Below are positions 12,236-22,918 of a DNA stretch of 64,000 nt, piece after piece. A program made the position numbers and the translations under genes. Positions within the stretch are counted from its first letter, which is position 1. The number at the start of each line of letters is the position of its first letter. The notes under the pieces were generated by a model. That model saw only the letters and a list, made by a program, of their open reading frames with translations, was not told the origin of the DNA and made no database searches. This DNA comes from Artemisia argyi (taxonomy: Eukaryota; Streptophyta; Magnoliopsida; Asterales; Asteraceae). The DNA is taken from assembly GCA_030686995.1 (NCBI GenBank), contig CM060707.1, forward strand, positions 81,304,972-81,368,971. The letters are read 5' to 3'.

Positions 12236-13169
12236 GACTATGTTCAGTCATTAAGTGCCATGTTTAATAGACTAGTATAGGTCAAACCTGGCCGGTCGGA
12301 ACTTAGGTTTCCTCTAACTTCTTAAGCTTCTCTACCTGATAAGTGCTCGTTCGTTGAAATTCGCACATGAGGGGCAAATGTACTATGACCAATTCCTTTT
12401 ATCCCTCACAACCTATTCGTCCAAGGTCCTATGGTCAATTCTCCCGGCTTCCTAGAAACTATCAGGCTCTAAAACTACCGAAACAAAAGGGTTACAACAA
12501 GCAAAGAAAACTTCTATATATATAAACATAAATGATAAACTAAACCAAGTCTTAATTAACAAAGTGAATTCATCGAAGATTAAATATAAACATAATAGAA
12601 TTCAAACTTGAATTAGCCTAGGATTGCTCCTAGCTAATGAAATGTTACTCCTTCGATCTTCTTGGGTCTTCATTCTTCTTTTGGTTCGTTCTCCCCAAAC
12701 CCTAGTGAAGGTTTGGGAAAGGGGAGATATCTCAAATGATAAAATTCGTCTGGTATTTATAATGCCCGACTATACCTACGGCGTAGCTATTAGGTTAGAC
12801 TACGCCGTAGTCTTTGTACTTAACCACTACGCCGTAGCTTTATTAATTGCTACGATCGTAGAACTCTCGTTAGCACATTTACGCCGTAGCTTGTTAGTGT
12901 TCTACGGCGTAGCTCCCATTCTTCAAGGCTACGGTGTAGCTTTAATGACAAGCTAGGCCGTAGTTTAGTGTCTTCATACTTCCAATCTTTAGTTAAACTA
13001 GTACTTAGGCTGAATAAGTCCAAATATTCATTAAAACCATTCTTTTGCTCTTCTTTCATCCTGAAATGAAATATAAAGAAATAAGTGCAAAAATGAAGGT
13101 AATTAAACATAATATAATGTCATAATGGGGAAAATTGATACTAAGAATATCAGGACTATTTGATGTTAT
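12236..13169 (-). repeat. Truncated LTR of an Athila-like element (family 1), with promoter motif array
   Basis: The inner edge is at TTATCA (13164-13169), followed by AATAT and a C-run. The outer part was cut by the LTR element ending at 12235. On the minus strand a TATAAATA box lies near 12760, about 15 bp beyond a cluster of eight CTACGGCGTAG-like palindromes (12776-12963). The box is followed by a leader of the kind seen in LTR R/U5 regions. The + strand ORF 12624-12956 is a by-product of the motif array. Confidence 0.7.
12776..12963. promoter_or_regulatory. Cluster of CTACG-N-CGTAG palindromes upstream of an LTR TATA box
   Basis: Copies are at 12776-12786, 12800-12810, 12827-12837, 12850-12861 (one base longer), 12880-12890 (part), 12902-12912, 12929-12939 and 12952-12963 (part). 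The spacing is irregular, about 13-28 bp between copies. The TATA element on the minus strand sits just beyond the cluster, so an enhancer or regulator-binding role is inferred. Four more copies lie in the internal region at 14756-14867. Confidence 0.6.
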
Positions 13170-14961
13170 CAAATATCCCCCCCCCCCCCCCCACTTAAAC
13201 TCTACTTGTCCTCAAGTAGACCGTATTAATTATAAAAGGGTATCTTCCTTATTACTTAGAAGATACAAATTTAAATTGTTACAAATGCTAGAACAAATTT
13301 AAACCGAAAACCTCATGAAATGAAGGATAGAAATTCACACATACTCTCCATATTCTAAGTGTTTAATTTCGGGGTGCTCTCTCTCATACGCACAATCATA
13401 GCATGTATTCTATCATAAGCTTAGCATTTACACAAAATTCCACCACTAGAGCTAAGGTTAAAACAATTTTCGAAGGCAATATTGGGTGAATGATAATAAG
13501 GCTTAAGGGTGTGGTGTCGTTACAATCTTACCACGGCGAAGGCGAAAAAAACCATTGATACATAACCAGAACGCCGGGCAAGACACCAATGACTGCTCGA
13601 TTCCCTCACCTAAGTATGATTCACGACTATAGGGTAGGATGAGACATGTGATATTTAAAATGGTGAAAAAGAAAAAATCAAAACAAATAATCTTAACTTT
13701 CAACCGAGTCGTCACCAATTGCCTTTCATCCAAAAACTTTAAGCCACGAACCATAAATAGTGTGCTTATAAGTTTTACACACTCTCTTCAACGTATTTTC
13801 TCATCATAAACACAAGCCATCGTTGTTGGCTCAAGATTTAGATCCAATAAGCTCTATTATTGTGCTATACATTGGCACGATTATTTACATACTGAAATTC
13901 ACAATTTTTATTTATTTATTTATTTATTTTAAACAAGCTAAACCACAAAATCTTCATCCCCCCACTTGAGATGAACTTAGTGATGAATGTTGGGGGGTCT
14001 TCAACCATAATAACTTTTCTTCCCGATTCTTTGAACTTTAGGCAAAAGGAGACTTCTAGATTAAAAATATAAGATCACACGGTAGGCTAAGGTGTAAAGG
14101 TGTAACGAAACTGAATATCATGGTGAAAGAAATGAAAAGAAAGGCTCAAATGGGTTTATCTAGGGGTATCTTACACTAAAAATGAGTGCAACAAAAGGGT
14201 TTAAACACGGGGGTCGAAGAGTCGATGTGACTAATCAATAAACTTACACGTAAAGGCTTTTTGGGTGATAATCCTAAAGTATTGCCTTCTATTTTTGTCT
14301 TTTCCAAATGTATTAAGAAAAACTCAAGACATTACTCGTTTATGGTCTTGAAATGATGTAAAAATCCAAGTTCTAAAGTCTACAAGCTACTGGCACACTC
14401 AATATTTGGTGGATTTTGGTAAAATTGGGAAAACGGAGGGTTAAATCTCACCATGTAATTTAAGGGTTATAGTGTGCTCGGCTATCAAATGATTCTAGTC
14501 TTGTAAAAAGACGTGTCAATTTTTTTTTTCAAAATGGCACGTTTTATCGATATGTTACAAAACTAGATAAAAATGAGGACAAGTAATAATTTAAATGAAT
14601 TGTGATTTTGTATTCTATTCCTATCCCCCACTTAGTTTGTGCAAAGTCTCTTTTGTACAAAATAAAAAACAAAAATAGAATAGAAATGAAAAAGAAAAAC
14701 TCCCCTCTTGAATATCTCTAAGTAAGTCAAGTCCAAAACTGCCAACTGGTGCTAACTACGACGTAGGTCAATGGACCCTGCTACGTCGTAGTTGCAAAAT
14801 TTAGATAGTAGCTCTCTCATCTCACCAAACATGCTACACCGTAGTTCCATAGGAAGCCACGCCGTAGCATGCTTCAGAAATCAAATCCTCAGCATACAAA
14901 ACATGAATATTACCAAACCTAAACCAACATAGTTAAACGTAGCATGTCATGTCCTAATTAT
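13170..14961 (-). mobile_element. Internal 3' region of the Athila-like family 1 element
   Basis: It begins with AATAT and a run of 16 C (a G-run polypurine tract on the sense strand), followed by ACTTAAACTCTACTTGTCC. This layout is shared with the internal starts at 16341, 58347 and the window start. It is noncoding and AT-rich. Palindromes CTACGACGTAG, CTACGTCGTAG, CTACACCGTAG and CACGCCGTAG lie at 14756-14766, 14781-14791, 14834-14844 and 14858-14867. It is interrupted at 14961 by a complete element and resumes at 22919. Confidence 0.65.
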
Positions 14962-16340
14962 TGATACGTAGGGATTGCACCAGGCTTTACCTCTCAAGGG
15001 ATCTCGAGAAGCTTACAACCCCCACCAGGCAGTGTACCTGATTGATGTAGTATAGTATAATGACAAGTACCGGGGGATTGATCGTTCAGCTAGGAATAGT
15101 GTCGCTAGGATTAGAAAACCTAAAGACTAGGTCTAGAGATGAGGGATGATTCTTTTTGTATTTTTATATTTTTTAGAAAGCAACTAAATATCTCGGGTTT
15201 GAAGGATTTGGGCGGAATTAGTTGCTAGTCAACTAACCCAATACTAAGATGCAATCAAAATAAAATACTAGAAATGAAAATAAACTATATTAAACTAAGG
15301 TTGCGTACTCCCTAGATATCTTTTACACGTTAATTACTTGTTATAGTTGCGTGGATGACGGATTGTATTCCTTAATACCATTCATGGGGTGGCGTACTTA
15401 CTTCCCCAATCCTATGAGTGCCTACTTCACTCCTATGTCGAGCCGGCTAAGAAGCTCCTAACATGGGATCATTAGAATTTACTCATGCATTAAATACAAC
15501 CAATAAAACCTAGTACACATCGGTTCATGTTTCCTAAGACGTTCAAGCATGTTACACAATGGAGATCTGCCAGTTTTCTTAAGTCTAACATTGAAATCAT
15601 TCATCCAATACAACCATAAACAAGTAATCAACACATAATTAACATCTAGGTTTCATTAGATCTAAGCAAACACAAGATAAATCTAGCCTAGCATGTTGAA
15701 ATCAAGACAAGCACAAGATATAAACCAACACATAGACATATTGATTGAATTAAGAGAAGACTTATCTCAATAGCACATGAAAGGATTCAAGGGGTGAAAA
15801 CCCTTGAATATACTGTAAAATACGAGCTAGGGTTCACAAAGTTCGGCCCTAGGGTTTCTCCACACAAGTTCCTCTCTAATGAATGAAAAATAAAAAACTA
15901 TATATAGAGTTTAGAAGGTGACGGCGTCAAGAACAAATGTCTGACGCCGTCATCTCGCCGCCAAATAGTTCCTCGGACTGCCTAGATTTGGGTCTGACGC
16001 CGTCATGTAGTCTCCTTATGCAGGCCGTCACAAAATTAACTCTTGACGCCCTTGTTGTGACGCCGCCAGGTTTGTACTGGGTCGTCACCACTTTTACTCT
16101 TGACGCCGTCATGATTTTCCTCTTGACGCCGTCAGGTACTGTTCTCAGCTTGGAAAATTAAGTCTTTGGCGTTTTCTTCACTTTTATGCTCCAAAAATGT
16201 CTGAATTGCTTCCTTTTCCAGATTTCACTCCCAAAGTACCTAAAATCACAAAAGGTACGATTTAGGGCAATATTTGATCAAATAAATTCAATTCCGGGCT
16301 TAAATGACCCCCTAAAAGTGGTTCATTTTTCGCCTCATCA
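14962..16340 (-). repeat. 3' LTR of the family 2 element (1379 bp)
   Basis: On the minus strand a TATA box (CTATATATAG, 15898-15907) lies 11 bp downstream of an array of TGACGCCGTCA palindromes (15919-16133). A leader with AAACCCTAG follows the box. Compared with the other LTR it lacks a segment near 15300 and carries one extra 22-bp motif unit. Confidence 0.85.
15919..16133. promoter_or_regulatory. TGACGCCGTCA palindrome array in the family 2 LTR
   Basis: Full copies are at 15919-15929 (opposite centre base), 15942-15952, 15994-16004, 16101-16111 and 16123-16133. Half or diverged copies lie near 16024, 16045, 16060 and 16081. The equivalent array in the other LTR is at 22516-22711. Each half contains TGACG, the core bound by plant TGA-type bZIP factors, but the two extra central bases break the normal TGACGTCA site. 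An enhancer role is inferred from position. Confidence 0.6.
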
Positions 16341-18812
16341 TATACCGTTACACTTGAGATTTGCTTGTTCTCAATCAAATGCGCTTTTATTCTAATCAAA
16401 ATACAAGTTAGGGGTCATTTAACACTAACATAAAAGTAATTACAACAAATAATCGTTCCACTAAAGACCAAAGACAAGCACGGAGGTCATACACTAGCAC
16501 CTCACAAATAATGTTTAGATACTCACATCTCTCGGGTGTAATAAAGTAATATCACATTATGGAAATGGAAAACATCTCTCACTACCTGTCATAGCAAAAT
16601 AGATTACCATAGGCTTGGGAAAGGATCAAACCTCCACCACATGGCGTAAGCACCTAGGATAAACTATCAAAGAGGTCTTTTAAAGGGTTGTAACGTTAGG
16701 TGTAGGGATATGAAATACACGGTTTTGTTGGATATAGGCAGTCTTTACTGGTGGCGAGTTAACAATCTTGGTTAATTACATGTACAATATGGCGTTGCTA
16801 AGCCAAGACTAGACTCGACTTAAGCTAATAAATGAAAAATAACCAAAAACATAAAATGAACATAGAATGAAAAAGGGATGGTAGTCCGTATGTTTTTCTC
16901 TTCTTTTTCTTTTTCTATTTTTTTTCTGATTTTTTATTTTATTTTATTTTTTTTGTTGCATACACTCTTACCCTACCATCCAAAATAATACATCATAGGG
17001 AATGTAAATTCCCCTTACACTTGTATTTTTACATACTTTACAATAAACTAATCTAATGACTCGAATTAAGAAAATCAAAACACTTGGAGTACTTTTAAGA
17101 TTAACGTACATACGGGGGTAATAAATGATGTTCTTCCCCATTACTCCATAAAATAAGTACTTTACCCATGAGTCCCAATCGTCCCAAAACAATATGTACA
17201 AGGATATGACTCGACTTAGCAACCATGTAATCAATTAGATAATTTACTTAGGGTTTAACAAATAACAATAATGCACTAATGATGAGTGCATACAAGGAAG
17301 GCTAAGGCGATTTGGGTGTACATTTAAGTGGGGTGTAACAAATTCTTCCTTTAAGTAAAATGCTTAAAGTTAGAAACAAAAAAAATAGGCTCGGAGGGGT
17401 GTACTAGGGGTTTTGTGTACTAAAAATGAGTACAACGCTAAGGTGTGGGAAAAATTAATTGACTTAACTAGCCAAGTAATATGACTTAAATGGTCAAGTA
17501 ATTATGATACGGGTTTAACACAAGGGTGATCCTAATGCCTCTTATCATGTAGTAAATCCTACTACACGAATGTAGTCTCACTAGCGGTCTCGGGATGCAT
17601 CACTAACGCAAGTTCTAGAATCTAAATGCTACCGGTACACTCATAAGCACTAATAGTAAATGCTTTTCCTATCAAATCTAAAGGCGAACCTCACATATTT
17701 GGGTGGAAAATTTTTCTGAATAGTACGGTTTTGTGCTAGTCATACAATCTCCTATCCATGAGACGCTTGCTATGGCAAAAGTTTCACTCCTAAATGTTGT
17801 AAAAAATTTTAAATTTGACGCTAAAATTGCACTAACAAGTATTTCTTATAGTTTTATTACACATCTACTATCAAATAAACAAACTCAAGCGAAAGTGTAC
17901 ATGTAAGGTATCATCATTTTACCCTTCCCTTACACTTAGGATGAACATTGTCCCCAATGTTCAAGTAAAGAATGTAAAAGTGAAATAAGTAAAACGAATG
18001 AAATCAAATACTCCCCTGATTCGCTCAGTTTGGATAATAAGGTGGCCAGGTTAAATCTTCCTCCAAGAAAATAAACAATCAAAGCTTCCCTTCCAGAATA
18101 ATAATCATCTTCTTGTCATACATAACCTATAAATCCTGAGAAAACAGACAAGGCAACCTCGCATAAAATCGGCGGCAATCTACATATGTTACTAAATCCT
18201 AGAAAACAAAACAAGATATAATGCTTGTGGAATGATGTTTGCAGATTTCCTGGAGATTATAAAACTAATAATTCAACAAAAACTTTAAGATTCCGTTAGA
18301 AAAACAAAACCGGTAAAATTTCCAGATTTTTACACGTGACGCCGTTAAGAGTAAACTCATGACGCCGTCAGAAGTGACCTGCAGAAATTCTTATGTTAAG
18401 TTTCCGGAAAATTTCTGGAAAAACTTGGTTCTACTTCCTGGAAAATCCTGCAAAACTTCATTATGACTCGATACAAGCATTTGACTATAACAAATACGAA
18501 TATTCATGTTCACTTAATATTGTGGAGAATCATGATCGGTTTGTTTCTTAAAAACATATTTGGGGTTTCCCCTCACACTTATCTTTTGCAAAAATACCTT
18601 TGGGTGAAGTTAAGTCTAGGCCAAACAACAAAATAAAGTATTTCCACTATTTAGTTTTGAAACATGATCTACCAACAATAAAAATAAAGCACGCATACGG
18701 AAGCAAATAAAAAACAAACAAAAATAAAAATCACACAAAATCATGGGTTGCCTCCCAAGAAGCGCTTTTCTTTATTTACGAGTCTTGTAGCTAGACTCAA
18801 GGTCATGGGTTA
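16341..18812 (-). other. Noncoding 3' interior of the family 2 element
   Basis: The region begins TATACCGTTACACTTGAG, a decayed version of the C-run/ACTTG junction. It contains long T-rich stretches (16917-16955), the internal palindromes at 18337-18370, and CATGGGTTGCCTCCCAAGAA at about 18742. A homologous stretch is at 58347-60200. No gene was recognised. Confidence 0.6.
18337..18370. promoter_or_regulatory. Internal copies of the family 2 palindrome
   Basis: TGACGCCGTTA at 18337-18347 and TGACGCCGTCA at 18360-18370 lie in the noncoding interior, far from either LTR. The second is followed at once by GAAGTGACCTGCAGAAATT. A very similar tail (TCACCTGCAGAAATT) follows the unrelated motif of the 54-58 kb element. 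Confidence 0.6.
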
Positions 18813-21344
18813 CTACGTGATACGGGTGAGTTCCTCATTGAGGATATCCTTGGGATCAAACTTAGGTTTTAGCTTCCTATCGGTTTTCTTAGTACGGTAT
18901 GACCTTTCAAACTTTTCTCCATCCGGATCATACAAAGTCATCTTCATATGCCATGATCCGTCACCTTCTTTAGGTGGCTTGTCCCACCGCCATTTACACT
19001 TGTCTCCCTCTCTTTTCCACTTATTCATCTCTATATTAATAGGCATTACGCTTAAGAACTCAATCATCTTCCTAAAGACTAAGGGGTCCTCAAAAGGATC
19101 TAGCTCTTCATCTCTAGCTATGAGTTGTTCCACCGAATGTGTCTTTTCAATGAAATCTTTTTCTAGATAGAATGGGCGTTGAGGTCCTATAAAGTTCCTT
19201 TCTATCCAAGGTCCATATCTAGACGGTCTCCTATTAATCTCTACCCAATGTGGTGTCGGTTCATCATGACAATCATAACTATGCTTCTAAACATCGTATA
19301 CCGACCAAGTGTCGCCTTCACCTACCGCTATCTTAGACTCCTTACAATCTATCATGGCGCTAGCGGTTCCTAAAAATCCTCTTCCTACCAACAATGGGCA
19401 TGTAGTGTCACTAACCATGTCTAGGACGTGAAAATCCGCTAAGATAGTTAACTTTCCTACGTGAACAACTACATCCTTAATCATTCCAACCGGGTGGGCA
19501 ATACTTCCATCCGCTAGACCTATCAATACCTCCATCTCCTCTAACTTTCCTAGCTTAAGAGTGGTGAAAAGGGATAAGGGAATCAAGTTGAGGCTTGACC
19601 CTAAATCAGCTAGTGTGTTGAAAGCTTCGGATCTTCCTATCCTACAAGGCAAAACAAATATACCGGGATCATCAAGCTTTTTAGTCAACTTGTTTTGAAC
19701 GAAGGCGGTCCCATTTTTTCCTAGTTTAAACTTCTCATACTTTTCTAGGAGGGCACTATAGTAGGGAGCACGGGCTAAGACATCAATGACGGGGCGTTCA
19801 AGGTGAAGTTCCTTGAATTCATCGTCAAGGTCTTGCGTAGGAGGTGTTTCAACTATGCTTTTGACCGGTTTTATATCGGGTGTTTTGTTCAATTGGTCCT
19901 CTTGAAGTATTTGGTTTTGTTTGAAACACGTGCTCATAGATTTAACCGAGTAGTATTGTGGACAAGAGGTGGGTGACGAAACTGATGATATGGAATTAAC
20001 GTTTAGTTTCGGGTTCTTGACCGTGTCGCTTGGGAGTGCTCCCATTTCTCGGTCATTGAGAACTTTCAACAATGTATCAATTTTGGTGGTCATCTCGCTT
20101 TGCTTTTGTTTGAAATCGGCTTCAAACTTAGATATGCGAGCTTCTTGAGATGCCATAAACTTGGACATTAATCCTTCAAGATTATTGGTACTACCATAGT
20201 TGTTAGAAGGATTGTTGTTGAAAGTACGGTTAGAGGGTGGACCGTTTGGTTGGTAGCGATTAGGCTGATTGGAAGAATTGGCTTGATTTTGTTTCCACCT
20301 AAGGTTTGGGTGATTTTTCCAAGAGGGGTTGTAGGAATCACCGTAAGGGTTTGGCTCGGGTTTGAAAGTGTACCACTTATCTCCCGCTTCATCGGTACGC
20401 GAGGATGCGTAGTCCGCAAAAGCTGTTCCGGGGAGTTCCACACAATCACGAGTGTCATGGGGACCACTACATAATTCGCATGAAGAAGTGATTTTGTTCA
20501 CTTGGCTTGAAGGCTTAGGAGCTTTGTAAGATTTCATGAGAAACTTGACTTGGTCCTCAAGTTCCATGATCCTACGGTCGGGAGTGCTAGAGTTGTTCGA
20601 AGGCAAAGATATTGCCTTGACCGGTTTGTTCAAATCACGGGGATCATTCCAACTTTCGTTGTCATAGAGAGCAAGATCTTCTATGAGTTCCCATGATTGT
20701 TCCGCACTTAGATCACGTAGCTTACCACTGGCCGATTGGTCAATGGCTCGCCTTGTGGAGAGATCGATATGGTCATAAAAGATTTGGACATGGAGCCAAA
20801 GATCTATGCCATGGTGAGGGACTTTTTGGAGTAAGTCCTTGAAACGAGTCCATGCTTCATAAAGAGTTTCACCTTGACGTTGTTGGAACATCAAGATGTC
20901 ATTTCTAAGCTTGGTAGTTCTCCCCGGTGGGAAAAATTGAGCAAGGAAACGAGTGGTGAGATCATCCCATGTGGTGATGTATCCCGCGGGTAAACGTTCA
21001 AGCCATTGACTAGCTTAATCACGTATAGAGAATTGGAATAGGCGTAATCTGGTTGTCTCTCTAGTTGCAACATCTAGGTCTATGGAATCTACGATTTTAA
21101 GGAAGTCCTTGAGATGTTGATTTGGATCTTCAGAACGAAGTCCATGGAATGCACATCCGCTTTGCACCAACCGGATGGTGTCGGATCGCAAGGGGGTCAC
21201 ATTGGCTCCGGTGAGCTCAATGGTGTTTCGGTAGCCTTGGTGGCTAGGTCAGGAATACTCTCCTAAGGTTCGGGGCCTAAGAGGTTCTAGTGGTGGGTTT
21301 TGTTGTGGTGGGATGACGGGTTCAAAGATGTTCCCATCGTCCAT
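18813..21344 (-). pseudogene. gag-protease polyprotein of the family 2 element, three in-frame stops
   Basis: One frame runs from the ATG at 21344 down to 18813, broken only by stops at 21251-21249, 21017-21015 and 19289-19287. Each stop is explained by a C-to-T change in the sense strand (CGA or CAA/CAG to a stop codon). The N-terminal half is a retrotransposon gag region. A C-x2-C-x3-H-x4-C knuckle (CELCSGPHDTRDC) lies at frame residues 289-301. A retropepsin-like aspartic protease site reads LADLGSSLNLIP around residue 580, with DLGS in place of DTGA. After the third stop the frame continues about 150 codons into a charged C-terminal region (WRWDKPPKEGDGSWH and following). I recall this region as the usual end of such Asteraceae proteins. 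No RT follows. Confidence 0.8.
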
Positions 21345-21492
21345 GATGTCGGGTGGTGAAGAGTTACGAATAAAAACACAAAGAAATAAGATAGACTAAA
21401 GAGAACCTAAAAATAAAAAATAAAATCTTACTAGAAAAGAATCTAGCAAGTAGACCTAATAAAAAGAGATTCTAACCTAGACAATAACTATT

Positions 21493-21510
21493 CCCCAGGC
21501 TGCGGCGCCA
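21493..21510 (-). promoter_or_regulatory. Primer-binding site of the family 2 element
   Basis: The minus strand reads TGGCGCCGCAGCCTGGGGA about six bases after the LTR end. The first eight bases fit tRNA-Asp; the rest is diverged by an inserted base. Position and sequence fit the same priming class as the site at 2429-2447. Confidence 0.65.
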
Positions 21511-21516
21511 AAAACT

Positions 21517-22913
21517 TGATACGTAGGGATTGCACCAGGCTTTACCTCTCAAGGGATCTCGAGAAGCTTACAACCCCCACCAGGCAGTGTACCTGATCGA
21601 TGTAGTATAGTATAATGACAAGTACCGGGGGATAGATCGTTCAACTAGGAATAGTGTCGCTAGGATTAGAAAACCTAAAGACTAGGTCTAGAGATGAGGG
21701 ATGATTCTTTTTGTATTTTTATATTTTTTAGAAAGCAAGTAAAAATCTCGGGTTTTAAGGATTTGGGCGGAATTAGTTGCTAGTCAACTAACCCAATACT
21801 AAGATGCAATCAAAATAAACTACTAGAAATGAAAATAAAGTATATTAAACTAAGGTTGTGAGCAATATATGGGAGAAATGTGTTTACTTAGATTTCACTA
21901 CTCCCTAGATATCTTTTACACGTTAATTACTTGTTATAGTTGCGTGGATGACGGATTGTATTCCTTAATACCATTCATGGGGTGGCGTACTTACTTCCCC
22001 AATCCTATGAGTGCCTACTTCACTCCTATGTCGAGCCGGCTAAGAAGCTCCTAACATGGGATCATTAGAATTTACTCATGCATTAAATACAACCAATAAA
22101 ACCTAGTACACATCGGTTCATGTTTCCTAAGACGTTCAAGCATGTTACACAATGGAGATCTGCCAGTTTTCTTAAGCCTAACATTGAAATCATTCATCCA
22201 ATACAACCATAAACAAGTAATCAACACATAATTAACATCTAGGTTTCATTAGATCTAAGCAAACACAAGATAAATCTAGCCTAGCATGTTGAAATCAAGA
22301 CAAGCACAAGATATAGACAACCAACACATAGACATATTGATTGAATTAAGAGAAGACTTATCTCAATAGCACATGAAAGGATTCAAGGGGTGAAAACCCT
22401 TGAATATACTGTAAAATACGAGCTAGGGTTCACAAAGTTCGGCCCTAGGGTTTCTCTACACAAGTTCCTCTCTAATGAATGAAAAATAAAAAACTATATA
22501 TAGAGTTTAGAAGGTGACGGCGTCAAGAACAAATGTCTGACGCCGTCATCTCGCCGCCAAATAGTTCCTCGGACTGCCTAGATCTGGGTCTGACGCCGTC
22601 ATGTAGTCTCCTTATGCAGGCCGTCACAAAATTAACTCTTGACGCCCTTGTTGTGACGCCGCCAGGTTTGTACTGGGTCGTCACCACTTTTACTCTTGAC
22701 GCCGTCAGGTACTGTTCTCAGCTTGGAAAATTAAGTCTTTGGCGTTTTCTTCACTTTTATGCTCCAAAAATGTCCGAATTGCTTCCTTTTCCAGATTTCA
22801 CTCCCAAAGTACCTAAAATCACAAAAGGAACGATTTAGGGCAATATTTGATCAAATAAATTCAATTCCGGGCTTAAATGACCCCCTAAAAATGGTTCATT
22901 TTTCGCCTCATCA
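21517..22913 (-). repeat. 5' LTR of the family 2 element (1397 bp)
   Basis: It has the same structure as 14962-16340, with TATA box CTATATATAG at about 22495-22504. Four full TGACGCCGTCA motifs occur against five in the partner. It holds about 40 bp near 21858-21898 that are absent from the partner. Confidence 0.85.
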
Positions 22914-22918
22914 ATTAT

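Larger units (their letters stand above)
14962..22913 (-). mobile_element. Complete nonautonomous Ty3/Gypsy-like element with gag-protease only (family 2), 7952 bp
   Basis: LTRs are 14962-16340 and 21517-22913, with ends TGATACGTAG and CGCCTCATCA. They are flanked by a perfect 5-bp target duplication ATTAT (14957-14961 and 22914-22918). The minus strand is sense: a primer site lies at 21510-21493, gag-protease follows at 21344 to about 18813, then about 2.5 kb of noncoding sequence. There is no reverse transcriptase, RNase H or integrase frame anywhere inside. Both LTRs are near-identical in most stretches, so the insertion is fairly young. Confidence 0.9.

Noticed and set aside
12776..12963. 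Short palindromic repeats with spacers, superficially like a CRISPR array
   Set aside because: Plant nuclear DNA; copies are diverged, 10-12 bp long and irregularly spaced, and they sit in an LTR promoter.
18748..19373. Plus-strand ORFs opposite the family 2 polyprotein
   Set aside because: The minus-strand frame carries the conserved retroelement text; the plus frames are shadows.
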